This document shows positions 1-9,554 of a stretch of DNA of 64,000 bases, piece after piece (the stretch's first letter is position 1; every line of letters starts with the position of its first letter). The notes under the pieces were generated by a model, which ran no database searches, was not told the DNA's origin, and was given only the letters and a program-made list of their open reading frames with translations. The position numbers and the translations under genes were made by a program. Source of the DNA: Annulohypoxylon bovei var. microspora (taxonomy: Eukaryota > Ascomycota > Sordariomycetes > Xylariales > Hypoxylaceae); the NCBI GenBank assembly GCA_022836615.1, contig MU405362.1, forward strand, positions 26,462 to 90,461. Reading direction: 5' to 3'.

Positions 1-1
1 A

Positions 2-967
2 GACAAGTCTGAGTTATGGGATCCAAATAGTAGGCGCATAGAAGAGATGAAGATGCCTCATAATGAACGTCCCCCACTTGTGGCCGACATAAACACAAAG
101 CTGTCGCTCGAAAGGCGACGAGGCTTTGAGCGGCGAGAGATGAACCCGTTGTATTTCGAATACTCGCGCCTCCCGGTCCCCCTGCCTGAGAAGCTAAGCG
201 ACGAAGAAATGAGGCGCGGGCCCCTTCCAGCACCGCCAAAGTTACCATTGATATCAGATTCCGGTCAGGAGGTAAAGCTTTTCAAGAAGACTCCCTCGAA
301 GATCCAAGTACCTCCTCACGACACGTATGGACGGAAGAGAGCCTTTGATGACATGGTCGACGAGAGGCCATTGCCCGTCGCCCAATACCACTACCCCATC
401 GACTCGCCCGCCATCTCGGCCTTCAAGTTCGACGACGGTAAACAGGTTTCCGACATCCTCAAACCAGGCCCGCTCGATGAGCCCCGCCAAGTCCGCGGCA
501 GCCAGGCGATCATAGACTTCGGGAAGGAAACAGAGAAAGAGCAAGGCCCCCTGAAGCATCCGTATACCTGGGAGGGCATGCCAAAGCGGCCCCCGCCGGA
601 ATGGAGACCTGACGACTATGACCGCAATATGACACTGGAGGAGATAGAAGCATGGAAAACCGAGAAAGCCGAAGCCAGCGAGGATGCTCAGAGGATGATG
701 GACGAGTACATACAAAAGGAGCAGGCTCGGAGAGAGGAAGCGAGGGCGAACAGGGGGAAACCAAAGCCCAAGAGCCCCAGCCCGGAGAATGATCCCACGA
801 AGGGGGCATTGACGAGAAGGCTGATAGAGACGGCGGACTTCCGGAGGGAGTGGGCTCGATTGCATAGCGACAATCCTTTCTGGCACTACGAGTCTCTGAG
901 TGACGGGGATTCGAGTATACATAGTGACAAGAAGAGGAAGCCAAATGATGATGGCCCTGGATCTTAG
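2..967 (+). CDS. Unrecognised fungal protein, 3' part only
   Basis: The reading frame is already open at base 2, and the first ATG in it is at 47. The gene therefore probably begins before the window, and what is seen is the last 321 or so codons. I do not recognise the family. The visible part is hydrophilic, charged and proline-rich. It has a Trp-rich segment (YTWEG, then PPPEWRPDDYDRNMTLEEIEAW), a helical Glu/Lys/Arg stretch likely to form a coiled coil, and a second conserved-looking block near the end (DFRREWARLHSDNPFWHYES). The tail is Ser/Asp/Lys-rich and could carry a nuclear localisation signal (KKRKPNDDG). There is no signal peptide or membrane segment. It is convergent with the SEC39 gene. 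Codon use resembles the neighbours, so it is probably a real gene; its function is unknown. Confidence 0.7.
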   Translation, partial: DKSELWDPNSRRIEEMKMPHNERPPLVADINTKLSLERRRGFERREMNPLYFEYSRLPVPLPEKLSDEEMRRGPLPAPPKLPLISDSGQEVKLFKKTPSKIQVPPHDTYGRKRAFDDMVDERPLPVAQYHYPIDSPAISAFKFDDGKQVSDILKPGPLDEPRQVRGSQAIIDFGKETEKEQGPLKHPYTWEGMPKRPPPEWRPDDYDRNMTLEEIEAWKTEKAEASEDAQRMMDEYIQKEQARREEARANRGKPKPKSPSPENDPTKGALTRRLIETADFRREWARLHSDNPFWHYESLSDGDSSIHSDKKRKPNDDGPGS

Positions 968-1279
968 GTTATCTACAATTGCTTTAGGTGGTAGTTAATG
1001 TCGGAGGCATAGATCATAGCTCGCTTAGCTTGCTTCTATCGTGTATGGGATTCGTAATAAATGGCGCGATCTTTATCTCGCGAAGTTTTGAACATTCTTG
1101 GTTTTTGGGGGGGTTTTTTACATGTGATTTTTTGCTGTAGAGAAGCATGCACTTGTGATCGCCGAATATTAGGATTTATAACTTTGAGGATATAAATATG
1201 GATTTCTTTTGAAATTCGAATACTACTACTCTCATAACTAGAGTGCCCTAACGTATCCCGACTTGACCAGCTAGCCGCC
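968..1279. other. Convergent 3' intergenic region
   Basis: This lies between the stop codons of two convergent genes. It is AT-rich with T and G runs near 1100-1120 and presumably carries both polyadenylation regions. I see no gene in it. Confidence 0.6.
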
Positions 1280-4141
1280 TTAACCCCTATCCCCACCCCT
1301 ATCAGCGGGCTGGGCTCCAATTAACCACCCAACACCGGACGCCAAAGTCCCAACCGCAGCCTCTCTCAGCTGATCTCTTTTCCTGACCCTCTGCTGGCCA
1401 GAGCCATCTCCCATCTCGCTATCGGTCTCTTCCGACCTAGCATTTTCACTGCGCTGGAGACTCGACAACGCCGTCAGATTGCGCTGTGCTCTAGCCATGC
1501 TCGCCCGGGATAGGTCGAAGAGCGACATCGGCGCCTCCTCAGCCTGGCGCGAAGATGTCGCCTTCGCGCTCCTTACAACGCCGGCCGGCACGGTACTGCT
1601 AAAAGCGCCAGGCATGACCTGCAGGTCGCCCTGGTCGTCCCAAGCCAATTCCTGCTCTTCTTCCGCCTTCACGGCGGCGTTGAGCTCCTCCTCGCACTTG
1701 CGGAAGACGTTCAGGATCTCCTGGAGGGTTGCGGGCGGGGCGACGCGGAGCGCCGTCGCTAGGCATTCCATCCGCTGCTCCAGGTGTCGGATGTCGAGGT
1801 TGCCGCTGGCGGTGCCGATGTGCGTGGGCTTGACGGTTCGCGCCGTGCGGCGGTATTTGCCGGCCTGTAGCGCGGCTTTCCACGAATAATCATCGGTCGC
1901 TAGAGCTGCCCCCTTCGACCCGGGTTCGCGTCCTAGTTTCGCAGGAGCGGTCCCGTTGTCTACGGCTAGACGGTTGACGACATACGAGTACGCGGTTTCG
2001 AAGTCGTCCTCTGTAAGAGCAGCGTCTACGCACATGGCCGTGATCCGTTTTTCGACGATCGACCGCTGCCACGCTTGTTCTGCTGCGGATCGCGACTGGT
2101 CGGACTTAGCATGGGCCAATAGGCCGGCGTCAGCCATGTTGGCCCCGATTTCGAGGAAATCCTGGATTCGGGTGTAGCTTTTGGGGTTCTGCTCCAATAC
2201 TTTCCCTATTATGGAAATAGGATCTGTGTGGACCCGTAGTACTACCGGCGTGAATGGTTCCCCTTTCTTCAGTATGAGACGATATTCGCTTAGCGCATGT
2301 GTAGCTTTCAAGAGAGCCTCAATTCTTTTAGATGTAGGGTGGGTCTCCCCTAAAGCTTGGGGGAATGTGTGCATTCTAGCATTGTTTAGAAAGGATTTCT
2401 GCACATAGGTTAATAGGAGACTTACATGTCGTCGCATTTTAAAAGACCGCCACGGCCGCGGTGCGGATTGGAGGCATTGTCATAAGCATTCATTGCAGAA
2501 GAAACAATAGTTTCCCGTAGAGTGTCGTCGTCGAGAGGCTTTTCGGGAGCATCTTCATATATAGACCTCGCCAGGGAATAACCTACTTGCTTCAGCATTG
2601 GGAGGTTTAAGAATGGGATCATGAGTCTTACGTGTATTGCTCAGGAATGCTTTGAGACATTCAATCTCGAGAAACTCTTTTTGTAATTGACCAAAGACGC
2701 CTTGGACCCGAACGTTAGAAGAACTTTGGACTTCCTCCGCGCCCCAATCTTGAAGCCATAGAAGCTCATTCCTCGCCCTAATCCAATATTTATCGTCGCT
2801 TTTAGGCCCGTGATTACTTAACGAACGGATGAAGTTTGTAGCTTCTATTTTTTGCTCCCGTTCATCTTGTAGAAAGGCTAGTTCTCCTGCTCTTCGAACG
2901 GTACAAGGAACCCCAGCTTTAGAAAGAATAAAAGCGCTGAGGGTTAAAATGTGCAAAAGCTGCGTAGAAGTCTCCCTTGGTGTAGTAAGCGTATTTGACT
3001 CGGAGAGTAAATCATTCCGCATATATGTAGCATTCTTAGCACAGAGAAGCTGTTCTCCAGCCAGGTCAGTAAATGGCGGAAGCAAGGATGAAGCAACTTG
3101 TAACGTCGGGCAAGGATCTTGACCTAGCAAGGCCATGATCTTCGTGACAATACTGTTGACGCCGTTTAGGGCTTCGACCGAAGCTTCTGGTATTAGATAC
3201 GCCGAGGCTAGTGCGGCGCGAGCGTATCGTTGTTCTAGATACTCTTGCTCGTCATCTTCTAGCCACATAGAGGCGTAACCGCCCAAATCGACATCGCCAG
3301 GCCCATCCCATTCGTCTATAGCTCTAACAGCCACCCTCCACGATTTAGAGGCTTGCGCTGTGATCCACTCGAGAACATGTTCCCAGCCCGGACAGATAAT
3401 ATGGGCCGTGGGTTGGCCATTCTCCAAAGAGCTTCCATTCTCATCGCTACGCACCCACCTCGCTTCGTTATATAGCCACGGGCCTATCAAGCCGCGCAGG
3501 TCTCTCCCAACATGTGCTAGGTCTTCTTGGCGAGCGCCAGTTTGCGACAGTAGCAAGTCTACTGCGGCTCGGTCGCTCATCTGGTCGAAGGCGGACAAGG
3601 TCTGGGTAGCGGGGTAATGCGGATAATATTCGTGATTCCGGCGAAGAAGAGGGAGCAAAACAGAGACCATCCAGGTTCGAATACACGGCGCATGGTCTAG
3701 GAATGGCACTATTAGGTCGGGTAGTTGGGTAAGTAGGCCGGCCTCTTCGTCGACACGGCGCGCACGATGGACCAAGAAAAGAGACACGGGATCGTTTAAA
3801 TTATCTTTAGGCGCGCTTTCCCGTGAGAGGTGGAGCAACCGTAACTTGCGAACTTTCTTCGCGGCCTCATCGTCCGTAATATCCTGTACTGAAGACCAGT
3901 CAACTTCTCCCGGTTTGACGTCTGTTTCTAAGCTCCCAGATTCGATATTTTGAACGAAGGAGACATATTGGCTGGGCGGTAGTGTCTCGGGTAGGCATGT
4001 TAATAGTATCCGAAGTAATAAGTCTTGACGTAGGACCTTGGTATGCTGGGCCGCAAGAGTTGTCAAGCTCTGGATATCGGATTTGGCAGCGAGATGCGCA
4101 GCAAGTAGTACGATTCGCGACGGGGAGGGAAGTGCGATCAT
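1280..4141 (-). CDS. SEC39: Sec39-domain protein (Dsl1 tethering complex)
   Basis: Exons on the minus strand are 4141-2632, 2582-2426 and 2375-1280, giving 920 residues. The two introns are 49 and 50 bp. The second uses the acceptor CTAG just after a TTTCTAAAC branch site, which is the only choice that keeps the frame. Sec39 is a subunit of the Dsl1 complex, which tethers Golgi-derived COPI vesicles at the ER. Family features seen are the N-terminal start (LPSPSRIVLLAAHLAAKSDI), long alpha-solenoid-like helices throughout, and the conserved block near the middle exon in which YDNASN is followed by RGRGGLLKCDD. The last 130 or so residues are acidic and Ser-rich and probably disordered. There is no signal peptide, as expected for a peripheral protein. 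It is divergent from the complex I subunit gene at 4623. The family call is from recognition of the Sec39 pattern, not a search. Confidence 0.85.
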
Positions 4142-4622
4142 TTTTGTAACACTTTGATTATGGCATCCTTCACGAATTCGAATTAGCCAAGAACGTAGCG
4201 ATTATAAAAAAGCCTTCTTTCGTTGGCATAATCTTTGTTAGAGGGTGGGTAATAAAAGGTTGCGATATTCAAACGTGTTACCTCAGGTCCCTAAATAAGG
4301 TACCTATCGAAAGTTCTAGCCTTACCATATGAGGAAACCATCTAGAAGTAATGACGTACAGCTGTAGTGGGTAAACTAGCATGCTCAGCACTGACCACAA
4401 ATTGTCACCTAGTATATAAAACGCTAAGCCGTTTAAGGTTAGCTGGATGGATATCCGGAGCTTAAAAACTGCCAGTTCTCAATTGGTCAGGCCATAGCTT
4501 ACCTAATTCGTTCCGAGTACAGCATCATTCGCCCAAACGACTACATCTATAACTCTCAATCGTGCGCGCATTTCCATCCCCTATTACAGAACGACGTCTG
4601 CGCCCCTAAGAAACTCGACGTC
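4142..4622. promoter_or_regulatory. Shared divergent promoter region
   Basis: These 481 bp separate the start codons of the SEC39 gene (minus) and the complex I subunit gene (plus), so both promoters must lie here. The sequence is AT-rich; no specific factor site stands out. The cytosine-rich stretch before 4623 is probably the 5' leader of the plus-strand gene. Confidence 0.5.
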
Positions 4623-5066
4623 ATGGCATCCGGATACGGCCTCCAAGGAGGTTTGTATTTCTAAAGTATTCAATAGCTACACGTTGCTAATACAATTGGC
4701 GAAATAGGCCCGTCGCGGTGCTTTGGATTCTGGCAAGAGCTTCTAGCCTGCTATGTAGTCAACACATCCGCCGAGGATGATTCAGGGAAGAAGAAGTGTG
4801 CACCTGCACTTGAGGATTATTACGAATGTCTACATCACAAGAAAGAGGTTAGAATCCGACTTGACTCACGTATAACCACCACTATTACGAGCAGATGGAT
4901 TGACTTGAAGCTCTTTGCATAGGCCGTAAGAGTAAAGCAATTACAAGCCGCATACCGAAAAGCAGAAGCAGCATCATCACGAGAAAATGCACCGAGCGCC
5001 GGGCAAATACGAAATCTGGGTTTGTTGGGCAAGGAAGAAGATACAAAACATGTACTCGGTGGATGA
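4623..5066 (+). CDS. Complex I accessory subunit, NDUFS5-like (twin Cx9C)
   Basis: Exons are 4623-4650, 4708-4847 and 4923-5066 (introns 57 and 75 bp), giving 103 residues. The joins preserve the frame and produce MASGYGLQGGPSRCFGFWQE as the start. The protein carries two Cx9C motifs: a Cys after PSR paired with the Cys of LLACY, and the Cys of KKKC paired with that of YYECL. This twin Cx9C arrangement, the Arg/Gln-rich helix after it (VKQLQAAYRKAEA) and the length match the 10-15 kDa NDUFS5 subunit of NADH:ubiquinone oxidoreductase. Such proteins have no cleaved presequence and are oxidised and trapped in the intermembrane space by the Mia40 pathway, so the four cysteines should form two disulfides. 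The exons are too short for an ordinary ORF finder, so the gene is easy to miss. Confidence 0.88.
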
Positions 5067-5792
5067 TTACGATGACCTTCACCCGAAACCCGACGTTGCC
5101 GTGTACATACGTATTAGGCTATCAGTGTATGAATTAAAGCACTAGCACATCATCAAAATTGGTGCTTATGAGATCAATCGGAATTGATTCCTGGGCGTGG
5201 CACCGTCGTCTTGCTATAGGCTTGGCTAGCCTATGTGCATATAGACTCATTCGAATGTGAGGTAGAAAGGGGGTTAATTGCACGATATGACTATCTTCGA
5301 TTTATTTCACTCCACGGAACTCAATTCCCAATCACTCCTAGAGTATGGAGCAATGATATAGGGCAATGGTATTTGCATATATTCCAAGGGTATCTGCAGT
5401 AAATTAGCAGATCGTGTCTTGCCATAAAACCGACCGATCAACCAGGTAGGTGTGTAGTAAAGAACTCGGAGTGAGCGATGGTTATGATTACCCATTCTAT
5501 TTTAAATACGTTGAATGGTACAGGTACATATATGATGTGTATTTCCTTGGGAAGGCACGTATCGGATGTTTGCGTTTGTTATGTACCTGCAGTATCTGTG
5601 AGGGAAGTCACTACTGACGGTTGTCGATATGATTCAGGTGCGTTCCTTCATACACTCAAATTATTCAATTGCCTTTACATTTTCTATCCTTAGTATCACA
5701 TCAATCCTAATTTCTCTTCTTCACAAACCCAGTACCATGATCCCTTTTTCTTGACACACAAAGGCTATCTTTGCGCTTTTCATCCCATCACA
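5067..5792. other. Intergenic, promoter of the gene at 5793
   Basis: This is AT-rich sequence with many in-frame stops. The pyrimidine-rich stretch around 5700-5790 looks like a leader just before the start codon. Short ORFs on both strands here have no coding character. No RNA gene was seen. Confidence 0.5.
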
Positions 5793-7645
5793 ATGCCTTC
5801 CTTTCGTGGTATTGAGATATCCATCATAGCCTGCTCGGAGGTCAGGAGACTACCTGAATATCCTCATCCAGATGGATCATCTGTTCGTCTCATGAGAGTA
5901 GGTACTGGCCTCAACGATCTTCGAAATGGAGGTCGAATTAGCCCACACCCTTTTGCTGTTTCCAGCTTCTCTGATGCCGACCCGACTCGTCAAAAGAAAG
6001 TCAACCCTCGTATATCCGTCTACATTCCTTCGAGTCCTGGTAAGTCCCCTATTCTTATGCACCGTTTGCTAAAACGGCTAATTCTAACCGCCATCTAGGT
6101 GATCAATTTCGGCTCAGATATCTCATCAACCAATCATCACTGCCTTCTAGATTCGTCTTCTTCAAGATGTTAATAAATGGCCATCATACTGTCTCTTGGG
6201 GCATCGACACGACCAGCTGTTCTCTTGGGAGCGTGACGAGAAGTCTCTACGAGCCTGGTGAAAGCTTCAGAGACAAAAACGGTGATCCTGTTGTAGGTAT
6301 AGAGACGCGGTATCTTCATTTCAAGCGCGATCCCGAAAAGAAATCTGGTGACGAAGAAGGTGGTTTGATCGAAGTTCAAGTATTTCGTTGCCGAGGACGA
6401 AAGCGCATTGCAGTGGTACTAGACCCTTACCCTCATCGCAACCGAGATCACAAGGGCATCACGTAAGATACTTAATGCTTCTATACACCCTAGTTTCTTT
6501 AGTTAATATCACTTAGATCTTCTAGTGGTGGCCTGGTTGACAACCCCCAAGACGCTTCTTTCTATGAATACCACTTGGAGGACGCACGAGATTCGCCTTA
6601 TGCGACCTTTTGTTTCCACTATAGATCCATGAAGTATCTCGAGCAACTAAACATTATCCCCCAGCACGAGACTGGAGACCGGCCGGTGTCCATGGATCAA
6701 AACGGTATATCAACCCCTGATCATCAAGAGGACATTGCCTGTGGGAGTACGGCTTCGTCTTTCGAAACGAGAGTGTTTGACGATGACATCGAATCTGTTG
6801 GTATTGCTCTTTCGAGCCCACCCAAAGAAGGAGAATACTCTTTAAAAAGCCCCCCACAACTGACACCCATCCGTCCAGCTAGTATGGCTATTGAAGAAGG
6901 TAGACTGATTCAAGATGAAGTCACGAGTAAGATACCGCGGAGGCCTCTACCCGAACCCCCTCAAACTCTCTCAGGACAAGTGTCAAGGGAATCAATCAGG
7001 TCAAGCTGCCCATCATTAACACCATCTCTAAAACAATACGTTGAGAGCGAAGAATTCGAGAATGAAGAGATACAGCTGAGTGTGGCACAGCCGGTCTTTA
7101 TACCTTCAGCATCAATGCAGGCATTGGAATTGGGCGACACGAATATCCACGATCAAGGGGACAACTCATTCTCGGACTACGCAGCTTCACCGAGCTCTAC
7201 AGAAACATCGCAGTCGCTGGAACTACCTCCCTCAGAAGGATATCTTCCAACAACCGGCAGCGTGCTCGAGCGCCACCTTAATCAATTTGAATCGCCTATT
7301 ACTCAGTCGTCACCGATGACCAAAACCAAGTTACCGACTTTCCGACCAGAGGGAGCCTTAGCTAGCGAAGTACAGCTTCACGAAGCTAGCACGCTCAAAC
7401 TAACTGAGGCGGAGTGGCTAAGACAGAATCCCTCGCCTGAGCGACGTAGAGGTAACCTGATACAACGGCTATGGAGCCCACGGCAAGATAAACGTGCTGG
7501 CCGCTCTTCAATGGTCGAGCTTCCTGCGCGCAAAGGTGAAGCCCCGAATCTCAAACGCTCTGGCGACGAGATTGCTGCACGGAGTGCACATGATGAAGGC
7601 GATGACGAATGCACCGATGAAGTCCCTGCAGGAAACTGGATCTAG
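5793..7645 (+). CDS. Unrecognised fungal protein with folded N-terminal domain
   Basis: Exons are 5793-6039, 6099-6462 and 6526-7645 (introns 59 and 63 bp), giving 576 residues. I chose the ATG at 5793 because it sits in a good fungal context (CACAATG); an in-frame extension back to 5751 lies in leader-like sequence. Residues 1 to about 235 look like one globular domain: hydrophobic/aromatic strands such as FRLRYLINQ, RFVFFKMLINGHHTVSWGID, and near its end YATFCFHYRSMKYLEQLNII. The rest is Ser/Pro/Glu-rich, low complexity and probably disordered, with proline-rich spots (RRPLPEPPQ). No catalytic motif, signal peptide or membrane segment is visible. I do not recognise the family and assign no function. 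Confidence 0.75.
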
Positions 7646-8121
7646 ATGGGCTGTTGTATGCGTTGGCGACAGGGTGTCGAGCCATCTTAGCTTTCTGGCT
7701 ACATTCGCGCCTGTGAGGTTTAGTCCTTACAATGTACGATTGAATCCTGCGATATGTTCATGCGAAATCAACTGCGTTATATGAAAAATAGGTTCTCTAA
7801 AGTAATTTGCAACTCCAACATCTGTGAATTGTCGTTGGTGATAATTACCCAGGTAGGCTTCAGGGGCTATTACACATACTCAAATGTATACCTAGTAATC
7901 CGACCCCGCCGTTTATGTTATATATCGGGGTCCATTGGAACCTTAGAACCTATCCCTTACTATACGGTCTTTACATTCCTTGACACTAGGTCGAATCTAA
8001 AATTGCGCCTGCCCTTAGTATCATAAATACTACTTGACTTCGATTTGACCTGATATATACATTACTCACTTTATCACAGTACCACTCTCATTTAGCAGCC
8101 CTAGGTACCTAGGTAGTTAAC
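7646..8121. other. Intergenic between two plus-strand genes
   Basis: This contains the 3' end of the upstream gene and the promoter of the OXNAD1-like gene. The palindrome ACCTAGGT occurs at 8107-8114, directly before the start codon. I see nothing else definable. Confidence 0.5.
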
Positions 8122-9182
8122 ATGGCTACGGCGAAGACCGACCACCTAGAAAGGACGGCCGCAGAGCCGCGGGACAAGGTACGTTCGCAGCGGGAATTTT
8201 AAAAACGTAAGACTAGCTGCTCATCGATCCTTGGAGTCTCTGCACACCGTCACACTAGCCGAGATCACCGAAGTCAACGACCAGATCCGGCTCTTCCGCC
8301 TCGAACTCTCTGCACCCATCCACGTAAGCCCCATTTCCCCTTATCTCAGGTAGATATCTAGGTAGGTTCTTAGGCTACTCACACATCTTATTCCCCTCGA
8401 TATAGTTCCTGCCCGGCCAGTGGCTCGACGTCTACGTGCCGGGCGTCGCCAAGGCCGGCGGGTACACCATCACCTCGCCCCCGTCGAGCGCGCTCACCGA
8501 CGCCTCATCAACCCCGTTCCTCGAGCTCGCCGTGCAGAAGTCGCCCGACCCGCCCGCGGCCTGGCTCTGGCAGGACCCGGCCGCCATCACGTACGCCGAC
8601 CTGCGCGTCCGCGTCGGCGGCGGCTTCGTGTGGCCGCCGCCCGGCGTCAACGCTAGGGCCCTGCGGAAGGTCGTTTTTGTCGCGGGCGGCGTTGGGGTTA
8701 ACCCGCTGGTGAGCATGCTGAGCGGGCTGGCGGAGATGAGGGAGCGGGACCGGGCGTTCGAGGTGCGGTTTTTGTATTCGTTGAAGGATGAGGCTGAGGA
8801 GGATGGGGAAGGCGGGGCAGGGACGAGACGCGCGCGGCGCTTGCTGTTCGTCGAGAGGCTGGCTGCGGTGTTCGCGTCCGGCAGGGTGAGGGGGAGCTTG
8901 CAGCTCTTTCTGACGGGCGGGGCTGGAGAGGGGGACGGGGAGGTCGAGGGGGAGGGGGTGGTGTCCTGTGGAAGCGAGGGGGGCGATGTGCGGTTTCGCC
9001 GGCGGAGGATGACGGTGGACGATGTGGCCGCGGCCGCCGGCGACTCTTCGGAGAGGCGGTTCGCTGTCGTTTACGTATGTGGCGTTCCGACCATGACGGA
9101 CGAGTTTGTGCAGAAGCTCTCCGACCCAAAGCACGGGTTTGGAATGGAGCCTCACCGGGTGCTATGTGAGAAGTGGTGGTAG
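8122..9182 (+). CDS. OXNAD1-like NAD(P)/FAD-binding oxidoreductase
   Basis: Exons are 8122-8178, 8237-8323 and 8406-9182, giving 306 residues. The first join gives HLERTAAEPRDK followed by SLHTVTL; its acceptor is the weak GAG at 8236, needed for frame. The protein follows the ferredoxin-reductase plan: a beta-barrel with FLPGQWLDVYVPG (residue 49 onward) and GGYTITSPPSS, the place of the flavin-binding RxYS-like motif. The nucleotide-binding loop VAGGVGVNP is at about residue 140, and CGVPTMTDEF lies near the C-terminus. It probably transfers electrons between NAD(P)H and a flavin, possibly in mitochondria as for animal OXNAD1; substrate unknown. Two low-complexity acidic/Gly inserts interrupt the NAD domain (about 8790-8825 and 8915-8990). 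The main exon is far richer in G+C than its neighbours, which also creates long spurious ORFs on the other strand. Confidence 0.83.
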
Positions 9183-9554
9183 CTGGAGAGACTAGATATG
9201 TAATATGAACTCTATATGTATTGGCGAAAGGGGTTTGACATGGTATTCGGACTGCTAATTCTCATTGACGTTATGAACCCTAACCCTGATTTATCACTGT
9301 CTACAACGAGATCCGCTCCAAGTCCACGGAGTTTTCAAATAACCTCGTCCTACTACTATGCGTGCTCACGAGAACATTCATTACATTACGATCACGTATC
9401 ATACTGTCACGGCGATGGTAAATTCAAACTTTCAATATATGTACCTAGATGTTCATGTCTTGTACACCTGTACCACAACATTGACAATACTGAGTGAGCA
9501 ATGAACTACTCTGACACGTAGTGATTTTCTGCCACTGGTATGCCACGGATGCCT
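9183..9554. other. Convergent 3' intergenic region
   Basis: This lies between the OXNAD1-like and AP-1 gamma stop codons. It includes a 12-base telomere-like tract AACCCTAACCCT at 9276-9287. ORFs here lack coding character. Confidence 0.5.

Noticed and set aside
254..922. 222-codon minus-strand frame opposite the first gene
   Set aside because: It is antisense to the gene called there, whose hydrophilic sequence and codon use look genuine. The antisense product is compositionally odd.
8432..9155. Long minus-strand frames opposite the OXNAD1-like gene
   Set aside because: They are shadows of GC-rich coding sequence; their translation is Arg/Pro-rich with no domain.
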